Source: Geomonas oryzisoli (GTDB taxonomy: Bacteria > Desulfobacterota > Desulfuromonadia > Geobacterales > Geobacteraceae). From it: DNA of 64,000 nt. Below are positions 38,294 to 47,335 of the stretch, piece by piece. A model generated the notes under the pieces. That model saw only the letters and a program-made list of their open reading frames with translations. It was not told the origin of the DNA and ran no database searches. The stretch lies in assembly GCF_018986915.1 (NCBI RefSeq), contig NZ_CP076723.1:676631-740630 (forward strand), read 5' to 3'. How positions within the stretch are numbered: the stretch's first letter is position 1; each line of letters opens with the position of its first letter. Both the position numbers and the translations under genes were made by a program.

Positions 38294-39061
38294 TCAAAGT
38301 TGCTGTTCAAGTTTGTGAAGACTCAGTCGCCCATCAGCGTTTACAGCCTCGCTTTCACATGCGATTGTTCCCTTTTGCGTCAATACAGGACTGCGGCAGT
38401 GTTTAATTTCCTCCATCTTTTTACCATCCATGCTAAAAACCACCACCTTGTGTAGCAGTTCGTCCCCCGCCTGCTCGAGTGCACATTGATATGCAAACAT
38501 CTCTCGCCTCACCGTGAACTTCTCCGGGGTTACACAGTTTTCCTGCAAAAGGTGACGTTGCCCCTTTTGGCCTACCAGGACTACCCGCTCTCTTCTACCT
38601 TCCAGTGCATCCTCTATAGTTCCGCTGTAGTAACGTGAGATGATGATATGCCGGTTACCTTGCAGCGGTTGAATTGTCGAAACTCGATCAATATCTTCCC
38701 AGTTCACAGTGGAGGACGGAACATCTGCAATTGACGGATCGACGGCGGTTTCCCTAAAGGCCAATAGAGTCCCTGCCTTGACACTGCATTTCTTTACATA
38801 GCCCCCACTAAGATGCGATGCTTTGAGTGACTTGGCTGCGGCTGCAGCTGAAGGCTCAAGGTGTGCAGCCCACACGAAGATATTTTTGTTATCACCACAG
38901 TCACGGGTCTGCACGACGATTCCTTGGCCTTCGCCAGATCTTTTCCACTTCCGTGCGATGCCGGCAGGCGTGGAGTCGCTAGCGCCAATGACAAGCCATA
39001 CATTTTCAGCCAGCGCCGGAGAGGACGCTAGGATTAGGCACACCATTACCATCCATTTCAT
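38294..39061 (-). CDS. Exported protein paired with an M15 peptidase (possible immunity protein)
   Basis: 255 residues with a signal peptide (MKWMVMVCLILASSPALAEN). The mature protein has scattered Cys (DCGDNKN, VKKCSVKAG, ENCVTPE, YQCALE, KHCRSP, IACESE), enough for several disulphides in the periplasm. No family recognised. Its ATG overlaps the peptidase stop by 4 bases (ATGA), with AGGAGAG before the start, so the two are co-translated. An exported partner of a peptidoglycan peptidase would protect the producer's wall if this is an effector-immunity pair. That is inference from layout only. Confidence 0.75.
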   Translation of the reverse strand: MKWMVMVCLILASSPALAENVWLVIGASDSTPAGIARKWKRSGEGQGIVVQTRDCGDNKNIFVWAAHLEPSAAAAAKSLKASHLSGGYVKKCSVKAGTLLAFRETAVDPSIADVPSSTVNWEDIDRVSTIQPLQGNRHIIISRYYSGTIEDALEGRRERVVLVGQKGQRHLLQENCVTPEKFTVRREMFAYQCALEQAGDELLHKVVVFSMDGKKMEEIKHCRSPVLTQKGTIACESEAVNADGRLSLHKLEQQL

Positions 39062-39738
39062 AACCCACTCTCCTGTTTGATGCTCTGTAAACGCGAGTTC
39101 GGCAGTAATTGAACATGAGCAACATCGCGGAAACTGCTCCAATCCCCACCCCAGATTAAGCCGAGCGACTTAGCGGCATTGCCGAGGGCACTCCAGAACC
39201 CTGCAATCTCGGCTTGGCCGGTCCACCCAAAGCGTGAATCGATAATGTCTGCTGCATAAGAATTGGGAGTGCCATCGGGCAGTTGTGCATTATGGAAGCT
39301 GAATTTAACCTTTGACCGGCCCGAAGAATACAAAGCAAGCTGAACGGATACGGACCTCCATCCGTAATAGATATGGGGGCGGAACCCTGCTGAGTGTAGG
39401 TGCTCCAGGACTGGTTGAAGTTTTGACCGGAGGTTGGGGGCAACGCTTTTCAACTTCTTTTCCTGCGACCATTGCGAACTGTCTCCGCTCCATTCAAATA
39501 AGGCGTGGCTTGCATCGCTCAGTTTTCGCAAACTGTCACTGTACGGTTCTATCAGGCCTGTAGGATGAGCCATAAATGAAGCTTGAAATTTTTTTATGGC
39601 AGCAATGGTATCTGCACCACAGATACCGCGACCTGGCGCGAGCCCGTACCCTTTAGACTTCAGGATCGTTTGTACCCTCAGGACATCGATGGTGTAGTTT
39701 CGTCCTCCCTCGCCGACAGAGTCCACCAAATGTACCAT
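39058..39738 (-). CDS. Peptidoglycan-binding domain plus M15-type D,D-peptidase
   Basis: 226 residues, no signal peptide. The N-terminal part matches peptidoglycan-binding domain 1 (YTIDVLRVQTILKSKGYGL...GADTIAAIKKFQ). The C-terminal part resembles M15 endolysin/VanY-type peptidases: YGWRSVSVQLALY, FHNAQLPDGTPNSYAADIID (His and Asp zinc ligands) and DVAHVQ (final His). It cleaves peptide cross-bridges by family analogy. ATG 39738 is 5 bases after GGGAGGGG; a start 18 bases upstream lacks a site. Without a signal peptide it needs lysis or a secretion device. It overlaps the exported protein gene downstream. Confidence 0.82.
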   Translation of the reverse strand: MVHLVDSVGEGGRNYTIDVLRVQTILKSKGYGLAPGRGICGADTIAAIKKFQASFMAHPTGLIEPYSDSLRKLSDASHALFEWSGDSSQWSQEKKLKSVAPNLRSKLQPVLEHLHSAGFRPHIYYGWRSVSVQLALYSSGRSKVKFSFHNAQLPDGTPNSYAADIIDSRFGWTGQAEIAGFWSALGNAAKSLGLIWGGDWSSFRDVAHVQLLPNSRLQSIKQESGL

Positions 39739-39837
39739 CTGCCCCTCCCGGACCATTCGATTGTATGGAATTAAAAAATACCAATCTTAAATCTGAAGTC
39801 AAACCTGCTACTGACCTTAAATAAGGGCCTCTTGCAT

Positions 39838-39880
39838 CTCTCAGATGTCCTCAGATTTTCTCCGTGGCCAATGGTTTCTG
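39838..39880 (+). repeat. Dispersed CTCCGTGGC(C/T)AATGGTT repeat (copy 1)
   Basis: CTCAGATTTTCTCCGTGGCC followed by AATGGTTT. Related copies lie at 43745-43863 (inverted pair) and 52075-52128. Confidence 0.7.
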
Positions 39881-39944
39881 GTTCGTTTACAACTTGCCAC
39901 CGCCCGCGCCTTTCTGTTACAACATCCACCTACTATATTTCTCA

Positions 39945-39981
39945 GGGCGGGTTCCCAAGGGACCCGCCCTTGCTTTTTTTT
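39945..39981 (+). terminator. Terminator or attenuator just upstream of yegD
   Basis: GGGCGGGT/ACCCGCCC stem (also CCC/GGG inside the loop) and a run of eight T ending 11 bases before the yegD ATG. No + strand gene precedes it, so it would stop transcripts begun in the yegD leader, e.g. from TTGCCA-N17-TTACAA near 39894-39922. Confidence 0.7.
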
Positions 39982-39992
39982 CGGGAGTCTGC

Positions 39993-41273
39993 ATGAAGGT
40001 AGTTTTCGGCATCGATTTTGGAACCACCAATTCCGCACTTTCCATCTATCGAGAGGGCAAGGTCGACGTCGTCGACATCGACGAGTCCAGCGCCAACGCC
40101 TCGCTGATGCGCTCCGTCCTGTACTTCAACGAGGATGACGCGATCTTCACCGGTCAGGAAGCCATCAGCCAGTACGTTGGCGACGGCGCGACCGGCCGTT
40201 TCATGCAGTCGATCAAAAACTTCCTCCCCAACCGGAGCTTCGAGGGGACCGAGGTCTTCGGCAAGAAGTACGGCATCGAAGACCTGGTGGCCATCATTCT
40301 CAGGAGGATCAAGGCGAAGGGGGAGGCCTATGTCGGCGTTCCCGTGGACAGCGTCGTCCTGGGACGCCCGGTCGTTTTCTCGGAGGACCCGGAAAAGGAT
40401 GCCCTGGCGCAGCAGCGTTTGGAGAAGGCGGCGCGCAAGGCGGGCTTCCGCCACATCCATTTCCAGTTCGAGCCTGTTGCCGCCGCCCTCTCGTACGAAG
40501 AGACCCTTCCCGCCGGGGCCGAAAAACTGGTCTTCATAGGCGACTTCGGCGGCGGTACCTCGGACTTCACCGTGATCCGTGTCAAGGGGGGAGCGTTTGC
40601 GCGGGCCGACCGGCGCGCCGACGTCCTCTCCATCGGCGGGGTCTATACTGCCGGCGACAAGTTCGACTCGCAGATCATGTGGGAGAAGGTGGCCAGGTAT
40701 TTCGGCCGCGGCGTGCAGTACAAGGGGATGGGGAAGGACGAACTGTTCGACATCCCGCACAGCATTATCTACACCCTGTGCCAGTGGCACCGGATTCCGC
40801 TTTTGCGCGCGAGAAAGACCCGTGAGCAGATCCGGCTCATCAAAAACGCCGCCACAGACAGGCAGGCCCTGGAAAACCTGGAGCACCTTATCAGCGACAA
40901 CTATGGTTTCTTCCTGTTCCAGTGCATCGAGAAGGCGAAATGCGAGCTGTCGCAGCGGGACGCCGCGCAGGTGATTTTCCAGGAGCGCGGCCTGACCATC
41001 GAAGAAGGGATCACGAGGGCGGAGTTCGAAAGCATTAACCGGGACAACCTGGGCCGGATCTCCGGCTGCATAGACGAAGTGGTCAGCAGGTCAGGAGCAA
41101 GGAGCGAGCAGATCGACACCGTGTTCCTCACCGGGGGCACCTCGCGCATTCCGATGATCCGGCGCCTTTTCCAAGAGCGTTTCGGTCCCGACAAACTGGA
41201 GCACCGCAACGCTTTCACCAGCGTCGTTCACGGCCTGGGGGCGAGCGTGCCGCTTTTTCATGCAGGCAGTTAG
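39993..41273 (+). CDS. yegD: YegD-type Hsp70-family protein
   Basis: 426 residues. Actin/Hsp70 ATPase motifs: phosphate-1 VFGIDFGTTNSALSI near the N-terminus, phosphate-2 FIGDFGGGTSDFTVI, and adenosine motif VFLTGGTSRIPMIRRLF near the C-terminus. It lacks the Hsp70 substrate-binding domain, as is typical of YegD. The client is unknown. ATG 39993 follows GGGAGT; the longer frame runs through the attenuator. Base composition is like the core genes. Confidence 0.9.
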   Translation: MKVVFGIDFGTTNSALSIYREGKVDVVDIDESSANASLMRSVLYFNEDDAIFTGQEAISQYVGDGATGRFMQSIKNFLPNRSFEGTEVFGKKYGIEDLVAIILRRIKAKGEAYVGVPVDSVVLGRPVVFSEDPEKDALAQQRLEKAARKAGFRHIHFQFEPVAAALSYEETLPAGAEKLVFIGDFGGGTSDFTVIRVKGGAFARADRRADVLSIGGVYTAGDKFDSQIMWEKVARYFGRGVQYKGMGKDELFDIPHSIIYTLCQWHRIPLLRARKTREQIRLIKNAATDRQALENLEHLISDNYGFFLFQCIEKAKCELSQRDAAQVIFQERGLTIEEGITRAEFESINRDNLGRISGCIDEVVSRSGARSEQIDTVFLTGGTSRIPMIRRLFQERFGPDKLEHRNAFTSVVHGLGASVPLFHAGS

Positions 41274-41293
41274 ATCGCTGTAGATTCAGCGGG

Positions 41294-41325
41294 AAGAGCC
41301 GGACAGCGAAGCTGCCCGGCTCTTT
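41294..41325. terminator. Bidirectional terminator between yegD and the PEP-CTERM gene
   Basis: AAGAGCCGGaCAGC / GCTGcCCGGCTCTT stem with short T runs, between convergent genes. Confidence 0.82.
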
Positions 41326-41346
41326 GATTTTCCACTGGCGGCGGGA

Positions 41347-42021
41347 TCAGCCCCTTGCCCTGCGCCGGCCGTAAATGGCAAGTCCCATCAATCCCGTCCC
41401 CAACAGGAGGAAGGTACCAGGTTCCGGGACCGGGGCCAGTTCCGCATTGAAGCTCGTCGCCCCAAAACCAGTGTGGGTGATCTCCAGCGCCTCGGTGAGG
41501 GAGTAGGGAACATCCAGTCCCACAGCGGCAGCGGTGTTGATGTCGCTGAAGATGGGGCCGCTGTACAACTCCTCGGTCAGAAGGGTATCCATGGCAAAGG
41601 GGATGTTGCCGGCATCGAAGTAGGTACTGTACTTGACCGTTCCACTGCTGGTCCCGCCGATGGACGCCGCAAAGCCGGGGTACGCCCCGGTAAAGCCGGT
41701 GTCCGTCAAGTAGACGTAGAGTTTGTTGGTGCCGTCGGAACCGCCGGACACGTCGATGGAGCCCAGATCCAGCCGTGGATAGGCCGGGGTTCCCAGGATG
41801 GGATAGGAAAATCCCGTGGTCACGTTGGCTATGTAGGCGCCGATGCTACCGAGGTAGGTGACGGCCCCCGTCATGGGGTTGATGTCGCCCACACCGTTGT
41901 CCGCAATGGTGACGGTATTGGCGCCTCCGTCGGTCAGCCTGATCGATAGTGCGTGTGCAGATGTGGTCATCAGCGCCAGGATGAACGTGATGACCGCCAA
42001 TGCTCCTGTTGTCCTCCGCAT
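41347..42021 (-). CDS. PEP-CTERM-sorted exported protein
   Basis: 224 residues: signal peptide (TFILALMTTSAHA), a beta-rich body of low complexity (Gly/Thr/Ser), and a C-terminal sorting signal VPEPGTFLLLGTGLMGLAIY followed by RRRARG. Such proteins are cleaved and sorted by an exosortase (EpsH/XrtA) with exopolysaccharide genes, none of which are in this window. AAGGAGGG precedes the ATG. The body matches no domain I recognise. Confidence 0.88.
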   Translation of the reverse strand: MRRTTGALAVITFILALMTTSAHALSIRLTDGGANTVTIADNGVGDINPMTGAVTYLGSIGAYIANVTTGFSYPILGTPAYPRLDLGSIDVSGGSDGTNKLYVYLTDTGFTGAYPGFAASIGGTSSGTVKYSTYFDAGNIPFAMDTLLTEELYSGPIFSDINTAAAVGLDVPYSLTEALEITHTGFGATSFNAELAPVPEPGTFLLLGTGLMGLAIYGRRRARG

Positions 42022-42505
42022 GGGATTACCCTCCTTTTAAGGTGAGCCTTCCTGTAAGCCTGGTTTCCCATCGCATTATGCGTGCCCGTATTATAAAGAA
42101 GCAGTTATTCCAGTATCTTATACCGTGCGTTTCGTCCACACTGTTTCGCAGGATACGCTCCGGTCTTTGTGGGGTGTCGCGCATCTGGGGAAAAACATAA
42201 TGAAAACAGTGAGTTTTGTGTCCATGGCTTCGCCCGTGCTGGAGATGACTTCCGCAGCATTTGACGCCAACGCCCTTTACACTCATTCTTTACACATCGG
42301 GCGAATGCAGTAACCACCTGACCTTACGTCGCTTAGTTGTGTCGATAATCCATACACCGTTGACGGTGATGGTAGCCAACCACAGACGGGAATGGCAGCG
42401 GCAATTACGGGAAGAGCAAAAACGGCAACTTTCACGAGGAACTTCCCAGCCAGTAACGCACAAAGTATCCCCCGCTGCGAGTCCAACTGAACAGGATTTG
42501 TGCGG
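42022..42505. other. Gap between the PEP-CTERM and sanA genes
   Basis: About 480 bases without a supported gene. Small frames in it lack ribosome sites or codon bias. No clear promoter, repeat or RNA fold seen; both flanking genes are read leftwards, so the PEP-CTERM promoter should lie here. Confidence 0.5.
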
Positions 42506-43180
42506 TTAATAAGAATTTGAAAGCACCGGCGCCTGCACGCCTATCTCGATCTTCTCTCCCCCGAACCTTGGAGCGGTACTTAAAAGGCAAACATCCAGCA
42601 CCGTCCTGACCCGCGCCAGCTGTTCGCGGCACCTGGTCCTGAAACTGTTGTAGGCGTCGACGTCGGCGGCATTGTAGCCAATCGCATCGATGCCGTTGTG
42701 CATGCCGATGAAGATGGCCCGCTCGTTATGGAAACGCTGCGAGATGACGGTGATCTCGTCCTGGCAGAAGACCTCCCTCGCCCTGATCACCGAGTCCAGG
42801 GTCCTCAGTCCCGCGTAGTCGCAGTAGATGCGCTCGGCAGGGACTCCCGCCTTGATGAGCGCCTCCCTCATGTCGCCGGCTTCGTTGTACTCCTTGCGAC
42901 GGTTGTCGCCGCTCACCAGCAGGTAGTCTACTTTCCGGGCCCGGAAAAGCTCGGCGGCGGCCTCAACCCGGTGGGCGAAGAAGAGGTTCGCCCTGCCGCC
43001 GGAGAGCATCCGGGAGCAACCCAAAAGCAAACCGACGCGCCGGTGGGGGATCTTTTCGATACTGTCGTAGGTGAGCCCCGCCGTTGCCAGCCCTATTATC
43101 GCTGCCGCGCCGGCCATGACCGCGAGCGAGACAAGTGCCGCGACAACCACTATTTTCAACCGCCTTCTCAATCCTTCCAT
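42506..43180 (-). CDS. SanA/YdcF-family (DUF218) membrane protein
   Basis: 224 residues. One N-terminal membrane helix (IVVVAALVSLAVMAGAAAIIGL), then the DUF218 fold: VGLLLGCSRML, YLLVSGDNRRKEYNEAGDM and the middle segment IYCDYAGLRTLDSVIRA, characteristic of SanA. SanA affects envelope permeability (vancomycin exclusion) by an unknown mechanism. It overlaps the M23 peptidase upstream by 13 bases, suggesting a joint envelope role. Confidence 0.87.
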   Translation of the reverse strand: MEGLRRRLKIVVVAALVSLAVMAGAAAIIGLATAGLTYDSIEKIPHRRVGLLLGCSRMLSGGRANLFFAHRVEAAAELFRARKVDYLLVSGDNRRKEYNEAGDMREALIKAGVPAERIYCDYAGLRTLDSVIRAREVFCQDEITVISQRFHNERAIFIGMHNGIDAIGYNAADVDAYNSFRTRCREQLARVRTVLDVCLLSTAPRFGGEKIEIGVQAPVLSNSY

Positions 43181-43728
43181 TTCGAGGTGTCACCTCCCAT
43201 CGCATGCTTGGTCAACTCGGCGCCCGGGTCGAGGTAAAACATCCTGTCGAAGCCGTACTTCCCGCCTCGCCACTGCCTGACGTGCGGGATCTGTGTCACG
43301 ATGGCGTAATGCAGGTGCGGCGGTTTTCCTGCCGCATTCCCGGTACAGCCCACCGTTCCGACCTCCACCCCCCGGTGGAGGAAGTCGCCGTTTTTCACCG
43401 CGATCTCTTTCAGGTGGGCGTAGTAATGAATCCGCCATTTCGGCCCCAGTATCGATACCACGTTCCCGCCAATCGTGTCGTATCCGGCGTACACGACGAT
43501 CCCCGGGGAGGCGGCCATTACCGGTGTCCCTTCTTGTGCGAATATGTCGATCCCCCTGTGCACCCCCGACTTCCCCCAGGGACTGCACCAGAAAGATTTC
43601 GGATTCCAGTCGGCGCTGCTCGCCCCCTTCACCGGCATCGCGAGCCTGTCCGACGGGACGAAACCAAGGAACAGCACGAGAACCGCCACAAGGCCTGCCA
43701 GTATCAACCTTCTCCACGTGCGTTTCAT
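43168..43728 (-). CDS. M23-family metallopeptidase (LytM type)
   Basis: 186 residues from ATG 43728 (MKRTWRRLILAGLVAVLVLFLGF), one N-terminal membrane anchor. Zinc ligands are in HRGIDIFA (His, Asp) and HLHYAI (His); YAHLKEIAVKNGDFLHRGVEVG is typical M23. It cleaves peptidoglycan cross-bridges or acts as an amidase activator. A longer frame from 43758 lies in the repeat and is rejected. Co-transcribed with the overlapping SanA-like gene. Confidence 0.88.
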   Translation of the reverse strand: MKRTWRRLILAGLVAVLVLFLGFVPSDRLAMPVKGASSADWNPKSFWCSPWGKSGVHRGIDIFAQEGTPVMAASPGIVVYAGYDTIGGNVVSILGPKWRIHYYAHLKEIAVKNGDFLHRGVEVGTVGCTGNAAGKPPHLHYAIVTQIPHVRQWRGGKYGFDRMFYLDPGAELTKHAMGGDTSKWKD

Positions 43729-43744
43729 AACGACTCCATCTTCA

Positions 43745-43863
43745 AAACCATTAGCCACGGAGGGCTCGGAGCAAAATCAGAGAGGGGCAAAAACGGGTAC
43801 GGGTTTAAAACTTTTAGCGCCTTTCTCCGCATTTCTCAGATTTTCTCCGTGGCTAATGGTTGT
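43745..43863. repeat. Inverted pair of the CTCCGTGGCTAAT repeat (mini-element)
   Basis: ATTAGCCACGGAG at about 43750 and CTCCGTGGCTAAT at about 43845 bracket ~80 non-coding bases. It resembles a palindromic repetitive element or MITE. The single copy at 39838 matches the right arm. Confidence 0.65.
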
Positions 43864-43867
43864 AGGT

Positions 43868-44782
43868 TTAAGGTAGGTAATCTTCCTCTTGAGAAATGGT
43901 CTCCGTCGTTTCCTTTGTCTCCACAGGGCCTTTTTGCGGCCCTTTTCTCCTGATCCAGAAGTACGCCCCCGTTCCGAAGAGTGCCGCCCAGGGCCCGATG
44001 GTGCCGGCAATGACGATGAGGGCGTGGATGGAGTCGGCCAAACCCTCAAGGGCCGTTCCGAAGGCGCTCTTCAGCGGAGTCCAGAGGCGGCGCGCGGACG
44101 GCAGCCCGTTAGATGACTCGCAGAGGCGGATCTCGATGGTCGCCATCTCCACGAGGAGGTCCCAGTTCTTCCTCTTCGCCTCGAACGCCTCGATATCGCC
44201 CCGCACGCGGGTCAGCTCCTTTTCGACCTCCAGCACGTCCGACAGCTCGCCCGCCCGCTGGTAGAGGGAGAGCAGCCGCGCCTCCGATGCCTTGGCGTTT
44301 CCCAGGCGAGCCTGCAGGTCCACGTAACCTTCGGTGATGTCCTCGGCGCTCGCGGTCTCTTGCGTGATTTTCCCCAGCCCTCCGATCTTGCGCAGGACGT
44401 TCCCGGTCTCCCCGGCCGGCACCCGCAGCCCCACTTCGCCGGAGGTGACCCCGTCGTCGCTTTCCCTGCTGCTCTTGAACAGGTACCCGCCGCTCGACTC
44501 GGCGAGCTTCGTCAGGGCGTCCAGCGCGACCTGGTAACTCTTGACCTCCAGGCTCATCTCGCGGCTCACGATCACCTTGCGTTTGGCCTGCCGCGGTGCG
44601 CCTTGCGCGGAACTTTCCCCTTCCGGCGCCGCCGACTCATTCTTGGCCGCAGGCGCTGCGGCACTTGCGGGGACCGGCGCCGGCGCCTCTTCCTTCTTCT
44701 TGCAGGCCGTGAGCTGACAGGCGAGGAGCAGAAAAACGAGGCTCATGACGATCCGGTGCGACAAAGGTTTCTTGCAGCTCAT
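43868..44782 (-). CDS. DUF4349 lipoprotein
   Basis: 304 residues. Lipoprotein signal with lipobox LTAC (LVFLLLACQLTACKK), an Ala/Pro/Glu linker, then the DUF4349 core with a long helical hairpin (YVDLQARLGNAKASEARLL...VLEVEKELTRVRGDIEAFEAKRKNW) and a C-terminal membrane helix (ALIVIAGTIGPWAALFGTGAYFWI). The start ATG 44782 has AGGAGA. Function unknown; the paired membrane anchors imply an envelope structural or sensing role. It is divergent from the two-component system next door. Confidence 0.85.
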   Translation of the reverse strand: MSCKKPLSHRIVMSLVFLLLACQLTACKKKEEAPAPVPASAAAPAAKNESAAPEGESSAQGAPRQAKRKVIVSREMSLEVKSYQVALDALTKLAESSGGYLFKSSRESDDGVTSGEVGLRVPAGETGNVLRKIGGLGKITQETASAEDITEGYVDLQARLGNAKASEARLLSLYQRAGELSDVLEVEKELTRVRGDIEAFEAKRKNWDLLVEMATIEIRLCESSNGLPSARRLWTPLKSAFGTALEGLADSIHALIVIAGTIGPWAALFGTGAYFWIRRKGPQKGPVETKETTETISQEEDYLP

Positions 44783-44993
44783 CTGGGGTCTCCTTTGGTG
44801 ATGTTCATCGATCCTGCTCCCGTGTGCCGGCAGGTGGGCATACCTTACGATTCGGTCGTGGCGACAGGATGGAATCCCCATGGAGATGTCATGAAGAATT
44901 TGTGCAGATTGTGTGCAAAGGGCTTGGTTTTTGGAAAACGACAAGGTAGATTGTCGACTCGCAAGGGTGAGAACGGAGAACCAGGAGCGGAAC

Positions 44994-45716
44994 ATGGCGA
45001 TGCAACCTTTGGTGCTGGTAGTCGATGACGATCCCCATATCAGGGAGGTGGTGCGCTTCGCCCTCGAGAAGGGCGGGGTCCGGGTCGCCGAGGCGGAGGA
45101 CGGGAGGCAGGGACTCGACTTCTTTCACGAGATGGAACCGGACCTGTTGATCCTCGACATAACGATGCCCGAGATGGACGGCACCGAGGTCTGCCGCGCC
45201 GTGCGGGCAGGTTCCGATGTCCCCATCATCTTCCTCTCCTCCAGGGATGACGAGATCGACCGCATCGTGGGGCTCGAGCTCGGGGGGGACGATTATGTCA
45301 CGAAGCCGTTCAGCCCGCGCGAGCTGGTGGCCCGGGTGAAGGCCGTCTTGCGCCGCAAGGTGGTGATCAAGGAAGTGCCCCTGCAGGAAACTCCGGCCGC
45401 CGCGGGAAAGGTCGTGCACGGCCTGCTCAGTCTGGACGTCGACCGGTTCGTGGGGCGCTGGGGGGGGACGGAAGTTGTCCTGACCGTCACCGAGTTCGGC
45501 CTCCTGCGCACGCTTCTCGGCTATCCCGGCAAGGTCTTCTCGAGGGAGGAGCTGATGAACGGGGCTTACCAGCACGATACCTTCGTCACCGACCGCACTA
45601 TCGACAGTCACGTGAGACGCATCCGGCAGAAGTTCTGCGCCGCGGGGGGGGACCCGGTCGAGACGGTCCACGGGGTGGGATACCGGCTCGGTCCCTGCCT
45701 GGCGGGGGAGCGATGA
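44994..45716 (+). CDS. OmpR/PhoB-family response regulator
   Basis: 240 residues. Receiver domain with D55 (LLILDITMPEMDG) and K in YVTKPFSP; the C-terminal winged helix ends TFVTDRTIDSHVRRIRQKF...VHGVGYRLG. AGGAG precedes the ATG. It overlaps the kinase gene by 4 bases. Possible targets include the divergent DUF4349 gene (211-base shared gap), by position only. Confidence 0.93.
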   Translation: MAMQPLVLVVDDDPHIREVVRFALEKGGVRVAEAEDGRQGLDFFHEMEPDLLILDITMPEMDGTEVCRAVRAGSDVPIIFLSSRDDEIDRIVGLELGGDDYVTKPFSPRELVARVKAVLRRKVVIKEVPLQETPAAAGKVVHGLLSLDVDRFVGRWGGTEVVLTVTEFGLLRTLLGYPGKVFSREELMNGAYQHDTFVTDRTIDSHVRRIRQKFCAAGGDPVETVHGVGYRLGPCLAGER

Positions 45717-47335
45717 ACTGGAGACCGCGGCTTGGCACCATCCTGCTGATCATCAACCTGGGGATCCTCCTGCTGCCGCTCGGGGGGATCAGCGTCCTGC
45801 GCCTTTACGAGAGCGAACTGGTCCGGCGCACCGAAACCGAGCTGATCTCCCAGGGCTCCTTGATCGGTGCGGCCTACCGGGAGGAACTGCTGCGAATCGC
45901 CGCGGAGAACGCCGGAACGGAAAAGATCCTCAACTACGGCATTCCCGCCAAGGCGCGACCCTCCCGCAGTGACCCTTCCGAAAAGTACCATCCCATCAAC
46001 GCGCGACTGAACCTCCCCGACGAGAAGATCCATCCTCCCGCTCAGGCTGCGGTCCCCGCCCGCACCGCCATCGACCCATTTGCACTTGAAGCCGGCAGCC
46101 GCGTCTCATCCATCATGCGCAGCAGCACGGACAGCACCCTGGTCGGCGTACGTGTGGTGGATATCAAGGGGACGGTGGTGGCGACGACGGGCGAGGAACG
46201 TCACCTTTCCCTTTTGAACCGGGAGGAGGTGCGGCGGGCCCTTGCGGGGGAATACGTGAGTCTTTTGCGCGAGCGGCTGGATTGGGATAGTTCGGCCCGG
46301 CGCGGGAACCTGGTGCGCGTCTTCGTGGGGATGCCGATAATCCATGAAGGGCGCGTCCTGGGGGCGGTGATCCTCTCGCGGACCCCTCTCGACATCGGCA
46401 AGGCCCTCTACCTGGTGCGTGGGCAGCTGGGGATCGCCGCGGCAGTCCTTTTGGGACTGGTCATCGTCATCACCATTCTCACGTCCGTCATGGTCAACCG
46501 TCCCTTGCGTGCCCTGGTCAGCCAGGCCAAAGAGGTGCAGCACGGCACGAAGCGGGAGATGCCGGTAACCGGCAGGTTCGGCATCCACGAGATCGCACAG
46601 CTCTCCGACGCCATCTCCGTGATGGCGCGGACACTCGAGGAGCGCGCCGATTACATCAGGACCTTTGCGGCCAACGTCTCCCACGAATTTAAGACCCCAT
46701 TGACCTCGCTGCGCGGCACCGTCGAACTCCTGCATGACCACCTCCAGGAGATGTCCGAGGACGAGCGGGACCGGTTTCTCACCATCATCGCCAGGGACGC
46801 GGAGCGCATGGAGCGGCTGGTGCGCCGGCTTCTCGATCTGGCCCGTGCCGACACCCTGACGGTCGGGGAAGAGCGGACCGACCCGGCAGGTGCGCTGCGG
46901 GCAATAGCCGATCGCTACGGGGAGGCCGGGGTAAAAGTGGTGGTGCGGTGTGAAGAGGACGTTGTGTCGGTGAGGATGGGGCACGAGACCTTCGACTCGG
47001 TGGTCTCAAACCTCATCGAGAACGCGCGGCAGCACGGAGGGGACGGGGTGCAGGTGGAGATCCGCGGGCTCCTGGGGGAGCATCCGGAGGGATGTCTTTT
47101 CGAGATGGAAGTGCACGACAACGGCCCGGGGATTTCGGACGGGAACAGGGAGAAGGTTTTTCTTCCCTTCTTCACCACGGCCCGGAAGACGGGGGGGAGC
47201 GGACTCGGGTTGTCTATCGTGCAGGCGCTGCTTGGTGCCCACGGAGGATCGATCTCACTGGAGCAGAGCGAGCAAGGTGCGCTCTTCAGGGTCATGGTTC
47301 CGGCTATCCCCGCGCAGGGCGGTGCCAGGTCTTGA
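45713..47335 (+). CDS. Membrane sensor histidine kinase
   Basis: 540 residues. An N-terminal membrane helix (TILLIINLGILLLPLGGI), a large periplasmic sensor region (about 45-235), a second helix (GIAAAVLLGLVIVITILTSVM), HAMP, HisKA with H324 (FAANVSHEFKTPLTSLRG) and HATPase (VVSNLIENARQHGGDG; VHDNGPGIS; GGSGLGLSIVQALL). Overall layout resembles CreC-type kinases. It forms a pair with the upstream OmpR-type regulator. Its last codons contain one arm of an inverted repeat (see 47322-47490). Confidence 0.93.
   Translation: MNWRPRLGTILLIINLGILLLPLGGISVLRLYESELVRRTETELISQGSLIGAAYREELLRIAAENAGTEKILNYGIPAKARPSRSDPSEKYHPINARLNLPDEKIHPPAQAAVPARTAIDPFALEAGSRVSSIMRSSTDSTLVGVRVVDIKGTVVATTGEERHLSLLNREEVRRALAGEYVSLLRERLDWDSSARRGNLVRVFVGMPIIHEGRVLGAVILSRTPLDIGKALYLVRGQLGIAAAVLLGLVIVITILTSVMVNRPLRALVSQAKEVQHGTKREMPVTGRFGIHEIAQLSDAISVMARTLEERADYIRTFAANVSHEFKTPLTSLRGTVELLHDHLQEMSEDERDRFLTIIARDAERMERLVRRLLDLARADTLTVGEERTDPAGALRAIADRYGEAGVKVVVRCEEDVVSVRMGHETFDSVVSNLIENARQHGGDGVQVEIRGLLGEHPEGCLFEMEVHDNGPGISDGNREKVFLPFFTTARKTGGSGLGLSIVQALLGAHGGSISLEQSEQGALFRVMVPAIPAQGGARS

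Noticed and set aside
42261..42509. 82-codon + strand frame between the PEP-CTERM and sanA genes
   Set aside because: No ribosome site, odd composition and no recognisable domain.
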